This document shows positions 47,107-56,481 of a stretch of 64,000 nucleotides of DNA, piece by piece (within the stretch, counting starts at the first letter, position 1; each line of letters opens with the position of its first letter). Position numbers and translations under genes: made by a program. The notes below the pieces were generated by a model, which saw only the letters and a program-made list of their open reading frames with translations, did not search any database and was not told the origin of the DNA. This DNA comes from Pseudopedobacter saltans DSM 12145 (GTDB taxonomy: Bacteria; Bacteroidota; Bacteroidia; Sphingobacteriales; Sphingobacteriaceae): positions 1,550,001-1,614,000 of the forward strand of contig NC_015177.1 of NCBI RefSeq assembly GCF_000190735.1, given 5' to 3'.

Positions 47107-48291
47107 ATGTATACAGAGGCTTTAGAAAGATATCGACATAAAATTAGTTCTGTATCGTCAGAGGAAATGGTTCTTAATCTGGGACCACAACACCCCAGTA
47201 CCCATGGAGTTTTACGTCTGGAACTGATTACCGATGGTGAGGTTGTAAAAGAGGTCATACCTCATTTAGGCTACTTACACCGTTGTTTCGAAAAACATGG
47301 TGAAGCTTTAAGTTACAACCAGATTATTCCCTATACAGACAGATTAGATTACCTGGCATCAATGAACAACAATCATGCTTTTGTAATGGGAGTTGAAAAA
47401 ATGCTTGGAATAGAAAAGGACATTCCTAAAAGGGTAGAGTATATAAGAGTTCTGGTATGTGAATTAAACAGGATAGCCTCGCATTTAATTGCAGTTGGAA
47501 CTTACGGCATTGATATCGGTGCCTTTACACCCTTTTTATGGTGTTTTAGAGACAGGGAACATATCATGAATATGCTTGAATGGGCATCTGGTGCCAGAAT
47601 GTTATATAACTACATTTGGGTAGGTGGCTTATTTTATGATTTACCTGTAGGGTTTGAGGAAAGATGTAAAGAATTCGTGGATTACTTCAGACCTAAGCTT
47701 AAAGAGCTAAACGAATTACTTACTGATAACCAGATTTTTATTTCGAGAACAGCAAACGTAGGCGTATTACCTTTAGACGTCGCTATTAATTATGGATGTT
47801 CCGGTCCGGTCTTAAGAGGTTCCGGCCTGAAATATGATTTAAGACGAGTAGATGAATATTCTGTTTATCCCGAAATTGACTTTGATATTCCTTATTCTAA
47901 AGGAGAAATTGGTGTAGTTGGAGATTGCTGGAATAGATATAAAGTCAGAATTGACGAGATTGGCGAGTCGCTAAAGATCATTGAACAATGTATTGAAAAA
48001 TTAACCAAGGAATATAAAAGAACTCCTGATTTTGATCCAAGAGCAAAATTGCCTAGAAAGATCACGCCTAAAGCTCAGGATTTTTATATGCGAGCAGAAA
48101 ACCCAAAAGGTGAGCTTGGTTTCTATTTTATAGCAGATGGCAAATCAGACAAGCCATTCAGAATTAAATCCAGAGGACCTAGCTTTAACAACCTATCTGT
48201 TCTTCCAGAAATATCAAAAGGAGTCCTGATAGCTGATTTGATAGCTATAATCGGCTCTATTGACATCGTATTAGGCGAAGTCGACAGATAA
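47107..48291 (+). CDS. nuoD: NADH-quinone oxidoreductase subunit D
   Basis: A 394-residue 49-kDa subunit. [46 protein letters not shown], and the C-terminal [18 protein letters not shown] and [11 protein letters not shown] are diagnostic; the His and Tyr of the quinone pocket are in the first and third motifs. It is followed by a strong terminator, so nuoE-N must be elsewhere. Confidence 0.97.
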   Translation: MYTEALERYRHKISSVSSEEMVLNLGPQHPSTHGVLRLELITDGEVVKEVIPHLGYLHRCFEKHGEALSYNQIIPYTDRLDYLASMNNNHAFVMGVEKMLGIEKDIPKRVEYIRVLVCELNRIASHLIAVGTYGIDIGAFTPFLWCFRDREHIMNMLEWASGARMLYNYIWVGGLFYDLPVGFEERCKEFVDYFRPKLKELNELLTDNQIFISRTANVGVLPLDVAINYGCSGPVLRGSGLKYDLRRVDEYSVYPEIDFDIPYSKGEIGVVGDCWNRYKVRIDEIGESLKIIEQCIEKLTKEYKRTPDFDPRAKLPRKITPKAQDFYMRAENPKGELGFYFIADGKSDKPFRIKSRGPSFNNLSVLPEISKGVLIADLIAIIGSIDIVLGEVDR

Positions 48292-48315
48292 ACAAGAACC
48301 CTCAATAAAAACAAA

Positions 48316-48358
48316 AAAATCACTAAAAGAAACAATTATTGTTTCTTTTAGTGATTTT
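48316..48358. terminator. Strong bidirectional terminator after nuoD
   Basis: A 19-base stem (AAAATCACTAAAAGAAACA with its complement) around a 5-base loop, flanked by A and T runs, between nuoD and the convergent regulator gene. Confidence 0.92.
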
Positions 48359-48394
48359 CTTTTATTGAGTAAATCTTTAGAAGATTCATCTTAT

Positions 48395-48736
48395 TTACAC
48401 ATAAGATTTCATTCCTCTAATTTCTTCATAAAGCTCAATTACTTTTTTCTGAAGGTCAATTACTTCCGCATCCCTTTCTTGAAGTTTTTTGGTAGCAATT
48501 TCCAAATCAGAAGCATACTTCACCTCTTGCTCAGGATCATTATAAGTCAAAAGCTCTACAACAGACATATCAAACAGGGCTGATATTTGTTCTAATCTAG
48601 ATAAATTAACATCAGTGATTCCTGTCTCAATTTTAGAGAAAGCGGGAATAGAAATATCTAATTGTTTAGACACATCTTCCTGGCTCCACCCTCTTTGATG
48701 CCTTAAAAGCCTAATTTTCTTACCTAACAATTTCAT
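48395..48736 (-). CDS. XRE family helix-turn-helix regulator with C-terminal coiled coil
   Basis: A 113-residue protein. Residues about 5-60 are a Cro/C1-type HTH (RLLRHQRGWSQEDVSKQLDIS, FSKIETGITDVNLSRLEQIS); residues about 75-108 are a heptad-patterned coiled coil (LEIATKKLQERDAEVIDLQKKVIELYEEI) likely for dimerisation. Targets unknown. Between the nuoD terminator and mpl. Confidence 0.88.
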   Translation of the reverse strand: MKLLGKKIRLLRHQRGWSQEDVSKQLDISIPAFSKIETGITDVNLSRLEQISALFDMSVVELLTYNDPEQEVKYASDLEIATKKLQERDAEVIDLQKKVIELYEEIRGMKSYV

Positions 48737-48798
48737 TTTTTAACCAATACTAAATTTTCAATGTGTTTTCTTATTGCGTTGCTTAACGTTTTATAAAA

Positions 48799-50181
48799 TT
48801 AATATTTTTTTCTGTTTTTCAATATTTTTTTTGATAATGTAACCAAATCAATACCTCCGAAATTTCCTGAACTCATTAATAATACATTATATTCATTCAA
48901 TATATTTAACTCTAACAAATATCGCTCCAAGCTTGAAGAATTATTAAAGAAAATTATATCCCTATCATTAAAAGCTTCCTTTATCTGGCTCTCAGATATA
49001 GGATCGACTTTCTTTTGTATCAAATTAGTTTCATCTACAAAGACAATCTTCACATCTGCCGCTTTCATACTGTCCTTATATTCAGAAATGAAATCTTTAT
49101 TTACACTACTAAACGTATGTAATTCTATAAGCGCGACTAAATCTCTGTTAGAAAATTGATTTTTTACCGCCCCTACTGTAGCCTTTAACTTCGAAGGAGA
49201 ATGCGCAAAATCTCTAAATACAATTGTGTCGTCGCTTTCTGCCATCTTCTCTAGCCTTTTGCTGGCTCCTTTAAAAGAAACTATAGCATTAAAGAACTGC
49301 TCATCACTAATCCCTAACTCATTACAAATCAGCTTAGCTGCATTAAGATTCATTAAATTGTGTTTTCCAAAAACACCAATCTCCAATTCCCGATTTTCAT
49401 CTAACTTTAAATAGGTGTTTCCTTCTTTAACTTCTGAATCTAACGCTTTATACGGCAAAAATTTTATTTTGTTATGAATTTTATGTTTTTTTATTAAATC
49501 GGACAGCACCTCATCTTCTTCACAGTAGATTAACGTTCCTTTTTCCTGAATCGTATCTATAAATCCAGAAAATTGTTCTTTATAATTCTCGAACGTTGGA
49601 AAAACATTCACATGATCCCAGGCGATGCCGCTGATCACACCTATATTTGCTTTGTAAAGATGAAACTTAGGCCTTCTGTCAATTGGTGAAGCCAGATATT
49701 CATCTCCTTCAATTATAATACATGGAGCATCTGAAAGCTTAACCATATTATCGAAACCTTCTATTTGCGCACCAACCAGATAATCAAAATCAAAAGAAAT
49801 CTGTTTTAAAACATGCAACACCATAGAAGTAATTGTAGTCTTTCCATGACTACCGCCAACAACGACTCTTGTCTTATCTCTAGATTGCTCATAAATATAT
49901 TCCGGATAAGAGTACACTGGCAAATCCAACTCTTGTGCTTTAATCAATTCTGGATTATCGGCTTTAGCATGCATACCTAAAATAATCGCATCGATACCCT
50001 TATTTATTTTTTCCGGATACCAGCCAAAAACTTCCGGCAATAAACCATGCTTCTGTAACCTGCTTTTAGAAGGCTCGTATATCGCATCATCAGATCCGGT
50101 TACCTGATAACCTTTCAAATGCAATGCAATGGCTAAATTATGCATCGCAGCTCCGCCGACAGCTATAAAATGAACTCTCAT
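48799..50181 (-). CDS. Mpl-type UDP-N-acetylmuramate tripeptide ligase (peptidoglycan recycling)
   Basis: A 460-residue Mur ligase. VHFIAVGGAAMHNLAIALHLKGYQVTGSDD is the Mpl/MurC N-terminal domain, VVGGSHGKTTITSMV the ATP P-loop, EGDEYLAS a metal-binding motif and RDFAHSPSKLKATV the C-terminal domain. Mpl reattaches recovered murein tripeptide to UDP-MurNAc. The short first domain and EYLAS motif favour Mpl over MurC. It overlaps the prmA stop by 1 base. Confidence 0.9.
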   Translation of the reverse strand: MRVHFIAVGGAAMHNLAIALHLKGYQVTGSDDAIYEPSKSRLQKHGLLPEVFGWYPEKINKGIDAIILGMHAKADNPELIKAQELDLPVYSYPEYIYEQSRDKTRVVVGGSHGKTTITSMVLHVLKQISFDFDYLVGAQIEGFDNMVKLSDAPCIIIEGDEYLASPIDRRPKFHLYKANIGVISGIAWDHVNVFPTFENYKEQFSGFIDTIQEKGTLIYCEEDEVLSDLIKKHKIHNKIKFLPYKALDSEVKEGNTYLKLDENRELEIGVFGKHNLMNLNAAKLICNELGISDEQFFNAIVSFKGASKRLEKMAESDDTIVFRDFAHSPSKLKATVGAVKNQFSNRDLVALIELHTFSSVNKDFISEYKDSMKAADVKIVFVDETNLIQKKVDPISESQIKEAFNDRDIIFFNNSSSLERYLLELNILNEYNVLLMSSGNFGGIDLVTLSKKILKNRKKY

Positions 50182-51014
50182 TATTTCCTTAATTTAACAG
50201 CTACCCAATCATTTAATTTCTTATGCGAAACATATTGCAATTTATACTTCTTCGCTTCATCCACTAAAATCTCAATATCCGACTCATAAAAACCACTTAA
50301 AAACAGCAGTCCGTCAGACTTTAAAACTTCTGCATATCTTTCTATTTGGTCTAAAAGGATATTCCTATTGATATTTGCCAGGATAATATCGTACGCCGTG
50401 TTCGGAATAGCTTCCTTAGAACCACAAAAAACACTTACATTATTTATATCGTTAAGTTCAGCGTTTTCTTTTGCACTTAAATAACAAACATCGTCATAAT
50501 CAATAGCATCCACCGCTTTGGCTCCCTGCTTAGAAGCCAATATTCCCAGAATAGCAGTTCCACATCCCATATCCAAAACATTCTTTCCTTCTACTTCTGT
50601 TTCTAAAAGCCATTCCATCATCAATGTTGTTGTTTGATGATGTCCTGTACCAAAAGCCATTTTGGGGTCTATAACTATCTCATAAGGGAATGCTTGCTTA
50701 GGTTCATGAAAAGTTGCTCTTACATACACCTGATCTTTAATCTCCAGCGGCTCAAAATTACTTTCCCATACCTCGTTCCAGTTTTTCTGAGGAATAAATA
50801 CACTCTCGTACGAAAAGGTAAACATATCTTTATAAGTAGCTAAAGTGTCCGCTATCAGCTTAGCATTATATGCGGTTTCCGCCACAAAAGCGTTAAAACC
50901 TTTTTCACTCTCTTCAAAAGTATCAAAACCAATTTCAGCCAGTTCACCAATCAACAAATCCTGATGAAACTCCTCTGCATCTTTAAGTTCAAATTTCAGT
51001 TCGTAATAATTCAT
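50181..51014 (-). CDS. prmA: Ribosomal protein L11 methyltransferase
   Basis: A 277-residue SAM methyltransferase. FGTGHHQTTTLMMEWL, the SAM loop VLDMGCGTAILGILASKQGA, DIILANINRNILL (NPPY-like motif) and LSGFYESD identify PrmA. It methylates L11 at several lysines and its N-terminus. Adjacent to mpl, with a terminator between it and tpiA upstream. Confidence 0.95.
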   Translation of the reverse strand: MNYYELKFELKDAEEFHQDLLIGELAEIGFDTFEESEKGFNAFVAETAYNAKLIADTLATYKDMFTFSYESVFIPQKNWNEVWESNFEPLEIKDQVYVRATFHEPKQAFPYEIVIDPKMAFGTGHHQTTTLMMEWLLETEVEGKNVLDMGCGTAILGILASKQGAKAVDAIDYDDVCYLSAKENAELNDINNVSVFCGSKEAIPNTAYDIILANINRNILLDQIERYAEVLKSDGLLFLSGFYESDIEILVDEAKKYKLQYVSHKKLNDWVAVKLRK

Positions 51015-51037
51015 TTTCTTATTGAAAAATATAGGAC

Positions 51038-51075
51038 AAAAAAAAACTTACGATCAGAGATTCTAATCGTAAGTT
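51038..51075 (-). terminator. Terminator after tpiA
   Basis: Minus-strand stem AACTTACGAT / ATCGTAAGTT (11-base loop) followed by nine T. Confidence 0.92.
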
Positions 51076-51098
51076 CATCTGTTTTACAAATATAATTT

Positions 51099-51866
51099 TT
51101 AGTTGTTGAACGTCTTAACAATATCAACAAAATCTCTCGATTTTAAAGATGCCCCCCCTATCAATCCGCCATCTATATCTTTTTGAGCAAACAATTCAGC
51201 CGCATTCCCCGGATTACAGCTTCCTCCGTATAATATAGTTGTGTTTTCAGCAACTTCGGCACCATATTTAGCAGCCACTTCGCTTCTGATGAATGCATGA
51301 ATTTCTTGCGCTTGTGCAGAACTTGCGGTTACACCCGTTCCAATTGCCCAAACCGGCTCATAAGCGATAACGAGTTTAGAAAAATCCTCTGCAGACAAGT
51401 GGAAAGTGGCCTCTGCCAATTGCGTTTTAATAACATCAAAATGCTGATTACTCTCTCTTTCAGCTAACGTTTCCCCAATACAAAAAATCGGCTTTAAATC
51501 ATTTGCCAATGCTGTATTTGTTTTTTTGGCTAACAGTTCATTATTCTCGCCAAAATACTGACGTCTTTCCGAGTGTCCTAATATCACATATTCTACTCCA
51601 ACAGACTTCAACATACCTGTTGATATTTCTCCGGTATAAGCACCTGATGCTTCCTGATGTGCATTTTGCGCACCTACAAAAACATTATTTGTTCCCTTTG
51701 CTAAAGCTGATAAACTATGCAGATGAATGTACGGAGCACAAACAACTACCTGTTGCTCTCCCCTTACTTCATCTTTCACCATATTTAACACTTCCGAAAA
51801 CAAACTAAGACCTTCTGAATAATCTTTATTCATTTTCCAGTTTCCAGCTACAATTTTCTTTCTCAT
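51099..51866 (-). CDS. tpiA: Triosephosphate isomerase
   Basis: A 255-residue TIM barrel with VAGNWKMNKDY (catalytic Lys), VILGHSERRQYFGE (catalytic His), VIAYEPVWAIGTG (catalytic Glu) and LYGGSCNPGNA / GGLIGGASL (phosphate loop). It interconverts DHAP and glyceraldehyde 3-phosphate. It starts 3 bases after the GlmU-family stop, so the pair is one operon. Confidence 0.98.
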   Translation of the reverse strand: MRKKIVAGNWKMNKDYSEGLSLFSEVLNMVKDEVRGEQQVVVCAPYIHLHSLSALAKGTNNVFVGAQNAHQEASGAYTGEISTGMLKSVGVEYVILGHSERRQYFGENNELLAKKTNTALANDLKPIFCIGETLAERESNQHFDVIKTQLAEATFHLSAEDFSKLVIAYEPVWAIGTGVTASSAQAQEIHAFIRSEVAAKYGAEVAENTTILYGGSCNPGNAAELFAQKDIDGGLIGGASLKSRDFVDIVKTFNN

Positions 51867-51869
51867 ATT

Positions 51870-53054
51870 TTAAAACCTTCTTGATTTTTCTGTTAAATTA
51901 TATAAATAAGCGAATATTTCCTGTTCTTTATCATCAAACTCTCTTCCTTTTCTCTCATAAGCCAGTTTAGCCGTCTCTACAGCTTTGTTTAATGTATAAT
52001 TTTCAAATCCCTGTGCACCACCCCAGGCAAAATCAGGAATAAATACCCTAGGAAAACCCGAACCAAATATATTCGCGCTAACACCAACAACAGTTCCGGT
52101 ATTAAACATAGTGTTAATACCACATTTAGAATGGTCTCCCATAATCAATCCGCAAAACTGTAAACCCGTTTTTCTAAATCTTTCCGTTGTGTAGTCCCAT
52201 ATTTTAACCTCCGCATAAGTATTCTTCATATTGGAATTATTGGAGTCCGCGCCAAAATTACACCATTCGCCTACAACCGAATTCCCTAAATATCCTTCAT
52301 GTCCTTTTGCCGAATACCCAAATATCACGGCGTTATTAATTTCACCACCGACTCTACTTTTAGGACCTACAGTAGTTCCACCGTAAATCTTAGCACCCAT
52401 TTTCACTTGAGAATCCTCGCACAATGCAAAACTTCCCCTAATATGGCTACCTTCCCACACCTGTGAATCTTTTCCTAAATAAACAGGCCCATTTTTAGTA
52501 TTAAAACTCGAGCATTCTGCCTCCACTCCTTCTTCTACAAAAATATCATCTCCAATTACAGTATTCGTTCCGCTTAGCACTGCCGATTGACGGCCTTTGG
52601 TGATTAACTCAAAATCTAAAGCGATTTGCTGCGCATTTTTAGAAAACACCTGTTCGGGATATTTCAATTGATTAACCTCTCCAAGATATATTACATTCCT
52701 GCAGTCTGAAGACACTGTACACGAAAAATCCCTGGCCTCTTCTCCGTCTATTCTTGCCGCAAGCAACACTCCATCTTTACTTAAAATATCACCATTATTA
52801 AGTTTACTGATAGCGTCCAGAATTTGTCGATCGGGTAAAACAGAACCGTTAATAAAAATATTTTGATCAGATACAGAAAAAGTAAATTTCGACTGCAGAT
52901 AGAGTTCCGTCTTAAACGAGACTTCGGCACTTAGATACTTAGCCCATTTTTCATAGATTTTTAATATTCCGATTCTGATATCGGCAATTGGTCTGGTTAA
53001 AGTTAAAGGGAATAGAGTATTCCTGGTAGAATCGTCGAAAAGAATAACTTTCAT
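51870..53054 (-). CDS. GlmU family sugar nucleotidyltransferase-like protein
   Basis: A 394-residue protein found throughout Bacteroidota. The N-terminal part (LFPLTLTRPIADIRIGILKIYEKW) resembles a degenerate nucleotidyltransferase; the C-terminal half is a left-handed beta-helix of hexapeptide repeats (VYLGKDSQVWEGSHIRGSF, VKMGAKIYGGTTVGPKSRVGG) as in GlmU and acetyltransferases. The usual GlmU N-terminal glycine-rich loop is missing, so the activity is uncertain. Upstream of tpiA. Confidence 0.85.
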   Translation of the reverse strand: MKVILFDDSTRNTLFPLTLTRPIADIRIGILKIYEKWAKYLSAEVSFKTELYLQSKFTFSVSDQNIFINGSVLPDRQILDAISKLNNGDILSKDGVLLAARIDGEEARDFSCTVSSDCRNVIYLGEVNQLKYPEQVFSKNAQQIALDFELITKGRQSAVLSGTNTVIGDDIFVEEGVEAECSSFNTKNGPVYLGKDSQVWEGSHIRGSFALCEDSQVKMGAKIYGGTTVGPKSRVGGEINNAVIFGYSAKGHEGYLGNSVVGEWCNFGADSNNSNMKNTYAEVKIWDYTTERFRKTGLQFCGLIMGDHSKCGINTMFNTGTVVGVSANIFGSGFPRVFIPDFAWGGAQGFENYTLNKAVETAKLAYERKGREFDDKEQEIFAYLYNLTEKSRRF

Positions 53055-53073
53055 AAATGCAAAAAAACAAAAA

Positions 53074-53099
53074 AAGTCCCGACAAACAAGCCGGGACTT
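53074..53099 (-). terminator. Terminator after rpmE2
   Basis: Stem AAGTCCCG / CGGGACTT with a T-rich tail on the minus strand, 24 bases after the rpmE2 stop and before the GlmU-family gene. Confidence 0.88.
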
Positions 53100-53123
53100 A
53101 AAAAATATCGTTTTAAGCTATGC

Positions 53124-53372
53124 TTATTTTTTTGCGTAACGATTTCTGAATTTGTCAATACGTCCTGCAGTATCAACCAATTTCATTTTACCAGTATAGA
53201 ATGGATGAGAAGTATGGGAAATCTCCAATTTCACCAAAGGATATTCGTTTCCGTCTTCCCATTTAATAGTCTCTTTAGTATCAATACAAGATTTTGTTAG
53301 GAAAGCATAGTCGTTAGACAAATCTTTAAAAACCACTAATCTGTAGTTTGATGGATGCAAATCTTTTTTCAT
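53124..53372 (-). CDS. rpmE2: Ribosomal protein L31 type B
   Basis: An 82-residue L31 of the longer, zinc-independent type: [38 protein letters not shown] and a basic end. The four zinc-binding Cys of type A are absent. Part of the 50S subunit. Confidence 0.96.
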   Translation of the reverse strand: MKKDLHPSNYRLVVFKDLSNDYAFLTKSCIDTKETIKWEDGNEYPLVKLEISHTSHPFYTGKMKLVDTAGRIDKFRNRYAKK

Positions 53373-53409
53373 TATATTCTTATTCCTTTCTATCTCTTTT
53401 TTAGAGGCG

Positions 53410-53417
53410 CAAATATA
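53410..53417 (-). promoter_or_regulatory. Candidate -7 box for rpmE2
   Basis: TATATTTG on the minus strand, with TTG at 53439-53441 (21-base spacer), 38 bases before the start codon. Confidence 0.5.
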
Positions 53418-53589
53418 TTAAATTATTATCTTTCTTTCCAAAAAAGTACAACAAATTTATCAATTATTTATTTCCCATATCAAATACCCTATCTGCAAGC
53501 ACCTCATTAACCATCCTAAAATTGCTTTATAATGACGTTTATCTATACTTATATAGATAATACATATATCCTATGATTACAATTTTTCT

Positions 53590-53597
53590 TATCTTTG
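53590..53597 (+). promoter_or_regulatory. Candidate -7 box for iscS
   Basis: TATCTTTG lies 17 bases before the ATG at 53615. A dyad TATCTAT-N6-ATAGATA is at 53540-53559, about 30 bases further upstream, and could bind a regulator. Confidence 0.5.
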
Positions 53598-53614
53598 TTG
53601 AGAGAAAAAAGTTA

Positions 53615-54835
53615 ATGACGATGTTAAAAACCCCGATATACTTAGACAATAACGCAACAACTCCAATGGACCCCAGGGTTTTGGAGGCTATGCTACCTTA
53701 TTTCGTAGATAAATTTGGTAATGCTGCCAGCAGAAATCATGCATTCGGATGGGCTGCAGAGGAAGCGGTAGATTATGCCAGAGAACAGGTGGCTAAATTA
53801 ATTGGAGCTACTGAAAAAGAAATTATCTTTACTTCCGGAGCTACGGAATCTGACAACTTAGCTTTAAAAGGTGTTTTCGAAATGTATAAAGATAAGGGAA
53901 ACCATATCATTACTCTAAACACTGAGCATAAAGCGGTTTTGGATGCATGTAAACACATTGAAAAAATTGGCGGAAAAGTTACTTATCTTGAAGTTGAAAG
54001 CGATGGACTTTTAGATTTGGCTAAGCTGGAAGCCGCTATTACTCCAGAAACAATTCTAGTTTCAGTAATGTACGGAAATAACGAGATTGGTGTGGTTCAA
54101 CCTATCAAAGAAATCTCGGCAATTGCACATAAACATGGTGCTCTTTTCTTCACAGATGCAACACAGGCTGTTGGTAAAATATCTGTAGATGTAAACAGAG
54201 ATGGTATTGATTTACTGGCTTTATCCGGTCATAAAATTTACGGACCTAAAGGTGTGGGCGCGTTATATGTGAGAAGAAAAGGGCCACGGGTAAAGGTTAC
54301 TTCCCAAATGGATGGCGGCGGTCATGAAAGAGGTATGCGTTCTGGTACTTTGAATGTTCCGGGTATTGTTGGCTTAGGAAAGGCTTGTGAGCTATGCCGT
54401 TTGGAAATGGATAGTGAAGCTGCCAGACTTTCTGCCTTACGTGATAAATTAGAAAACAGCTTACTTGAGCTTGAAGAATCATATGTTAATGGTAACAAAG
54501 AACACAGATTACCACATACAACCAACATCTCTTTTAAATATGTAGAAGGTGAAGGTTTAATGATGGCAATGAAAGATATGGCTGTATCTTCTGGTTCTGC
54601 TTGTACTTCCGCGTCGTTAGAACCGTCTTACGTTTTGAAAAACCTAGGTCTTTCTGACGATTTGGCACACTCTTCTATACGTTACGGATTGGGAAGATTT
54701 ACAACTGAAGAAGAAGTTGATTTCGCTATCGAAAACACTAAAAAAGCGGTGAATCATCTCAGAGAATTGTCACCTTTGTGGGAAATGTTTAAAGAGGGCA
54801 TAGATCTTGATTCTATCGAGTGGGCAGAACACTAA
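53615..54835 (+). CDS. iscS: Cysteine desulfurase IscS
   Basis: Start set at ATG 53615 (or 53621), because an upstream frame to 53573 would place the promoter inside the gene. The roughly 406-residue PLP enzyme begins [31 protein letters not shown] holds the PLP Lys and [17 protein letters not shown] the catalytic Cys loop of IscS-type enzymes. It takes sulfur from cysteine for Fe-S clusters. First gene of iscS-iscU-iscA. Confidence 0.96.
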   Translation: MTMLKTPIYLDNNATTPMDPRVLEAMLPYFVDKFGNAASRNHAFGWAAEEAVDYAREQVAKLIGATEKEIIFTSGATESDNLALKGVFEMYKDKGNHIITLNTEHKAVLDACKHIEKIGGKVTYLEVESDGLLDLAKLEAAITPETILVSVMYGNNEIGVVQPIKEISAIAHKHGALFFTDATQAVGKISVDVNRDGIDLLALSGHKIYGPKGVGALYVRRKGPRVKVTSQMDGGGHERGMRSGTLNVPGIVGLGKACELCRLEMDSEAARLSALRDKLENSLLELEESYVNGNKEHRLPHTTNISFKYVEGEGLMMAMKDMAVSSGSACTSASLEPSYVLKNLGLSDDLAHSSIRYGLGRFTTEEEVDFAIENTKKAVNHLRELSPLWEMFKEGIDLDSIEWAEH

Positions 54836-54974
54836 TTAAAGCATGATTTAGGAATTTACGAGGTACGATTTAAAACTCGGAAATTCTACAATCTAAAATA
54901 AAAAAGAGTATGAACATTTATTTACGACATACGGATTAAAAATCCAGCATCGTAAATCTAAAATCTAACATAAA
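54836..54974. repeat. Degenerate TTTACGA / ATCTAAAA repeat array in the iscS-iscU spacer
   Basis: The 139-base spacer contains TTTACGA at 54855-54861 and 54921-54927, its complement TCGTAAA at 54950-54956, and repeated ATCTAAAA-like words, more than chance in so short a stretch. Confidence 0.45.
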
Positions 54975-55388
54975 ATGGCTTATTCGGATAAAGTAATAGA
55001 TCACTACAGCAACCCAAGAAATGTGGGTACTTTGGATAAAAGTAAACAAAATGTAGGAACAGGATTAGTTGGTGCACCTGAGTGTGGCGACGTAATGCGC
55101 CTTCAAATTGAAGTTGATGAGAACAACGTTATCACTGATGCTAAATTCAAAACCTTTGGTTGCGGTTCAGCTATCGCCTCTTCTTCTTTAGCAACAGAAT
55201 GGTTAAAAGGAAAAACTATTGACGAAGCAGTTACTATCGACAACATGGATATTGTAGAGGAATTAGCTTTACCTCCGGTAAAAATCCACTGCTCGGTATT
55301 AGCAGAAGATGCGATCAAATCAGCAATTAACGATTATCGCGTTAAAAATGGTTTACCAGCATTGGAAATCGAAAAATCTCATCATTAA
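54975..55388 (+). CDS. iscU: Fe-S cluster scaffold IscU
   Basis: A 137-residue scaffold. The three cluster cysteines are in GAPECGD, FGCGSAIASSS and KIHCSVLAEDA, and LPPVK before the last is the chaperone-recognition motif of IscU. It receives sulfur from IscS and builds 2Fe-2S/4Fe-4S clusters. Between iscS and iscA, with long spacers. Confidence 0.97.
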   Translation: MAYSDKVIDHYSNPRNVGTLDKSKQNVGTGLVGAPECGDVMRLQIEVDENNVITDAKFKTFGCGSAIASSSLATEWLKGKTIDEAVTIDNMDIVEELALPPVKIHCSVLAEDAIKSAINDYRVKNGLPALEIEKSHH

Positions 55389-55474
55389 TTCAAACGTGAG
55401 ATATTAAACATGAGATTTGAGATACTGGAAGTTCAACAAATAACCAGTACTACAAAACTTAATAAATTAATAAA
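55389..55474. repeat. TGAGAT repeat words in the iscU-iscA spacer
   Basis: TGAGAT occurs at 55397-55402, 55411-55416 and 55418-55423 in an 86-base spacer, a degenerate short repeat of the kind found between Bacteroidota genes. Confidence 0.4.
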
Positions 55475-55801
55475 ATGGTAACAATTACAGATAAAGCAAA
55501 ACAGAAGGTTCAGGAATTAATGGAGGGCGCAGGCCTTGATAATTCGTATTTCTTGAGAGTGTCTGTAAAAGGTGGTGGTTGTTCTGGTCTTTCTTATAAT
55601 ATGGACTTCGATAATGAAGCACATAGTGGAGATCAGAATTTTGAAGATAACGGATTGAAAATTGTTTTAGACATGAAATCTTTTCTTTATCTGGCCGGAA
55701 CCGAGCTTGATTACTCGGATGGATTAAATGGAAAAGGCTTTAATTTCGTCAATCCCAATGCCAGCAGAACTTGTGGGTGTGGAGAGAGTTTCTCTGTTTA
55801 A
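55475..55801 (+). CDS. iscA: IscA/ErpA family Fe-S assembly protein
   Basis: A 108-residue A-type carrier with Cys in GGGCSGLSYNM and the C-terminal CGCGESF pair. It passes Fe-S clusters to target proteins. Last gene of the isc set; hscBA, fdx and iscR are not nearby. Terminator at 55830-55861. Confidence 0.94.
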   Translation: MVTITDKAKQKVQELMEGAGLDNSYFLRVSVKGGGCSGLSYNMDFDNEAHSGDQNFEDNGLKIVLDMKSFLYLAGTELDYSDGLNGKGFNFVNPNASRTCGCGESFSV

Positions 55802-55829
55802 TACAATATCCCATAATTTATAAACATAT

Positions 55830-55861
55830 AAAAAAGGGAATCCATTGAGATTCCCTTTTTT
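55830..55861 (+). terminator. Terminator after iscA
   Basis: Perfect stem AAAAAAGGGAATC / GATTCCCTTTTTT with a 6-base loop. Confidence 0.92.
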
Positions 55862-55950
55862 ATGATAAATATTTTATAAACATCCATCTAAAATTTCATT
55901 TTTTTATATCAACTTCGCATGAGGACTTATTATTAAAATAAAACGTTCAT

Positions 55951-56481
55951 ATGAGGTTTATCTTAACTGTCTTTACCTGCTTTATTAGCTTGCAATTAAG
56001 TGCATTCAACGAGTTCAACATAAACAACTTCGTATTGTCTGAAAATCCTCAGAAAAGCAATACGTTTATTGTTATTGCCAAAGACTCGTTAAACAACGCT
56101 TCAGACGCTTTAAACGGAACATACAACTTCAGTATAAATGGCTTTAAAGAAACACTAAACTTTCATTCAGGAGTAGCGGCAAGCAAAATGGAAATAGACA
56201 AATCTTTGTTTCTATATATTAAACACGAGAACGAAAACAACACAGTTTCCAAACTATATTATTTACGAAAAACCGATAACGGAATAAATCCGATAGGTAT
56301 TAGCTGGTATATATTACTGATAATTCCCGCTAGCCTTATTTTAATCGGATATATGTTTAGAAAGATAATCGGCGTTGTCATTTTCTTCCTGATGGCCTAT
56401 ATTTATTTCAGTTACAGTAAAGGCTTATCCGTATCGACATTTTTAGAGTCCATATTTGATGGTCTAAAAAATTTGTTTTAA
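55951..56481 (+). CDS. Hypothetical protein with signal peptide and two membrane helices
   Basis: A 176-residue protein: signal peptide (about 1-18, LSAF), a periplasmic region of about 95 residues with Ser/Asn-rich strands, then two helices at about 118-135 and 139-155, and a short amphipathic end. I recognise no family. It is convergent with the TamL gene, whose end overlaps it by 4 bases. Confidence 0.7.
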   Translation: MRFILTVFTCFISLQLSAFNEFNINNFVLSENPQKSNTFIVIAKDSLNNASDALNGTYNFSINGFKETLNFHSGVAASKMEIDKSLFLYIKHENENNTVSKLYYLRKTDNGINPIGISWYILLIIPASLILIGYMFRKIIGVVIFFLMAYIYFSYSKGLSVSTFLESIFDGLKNLF

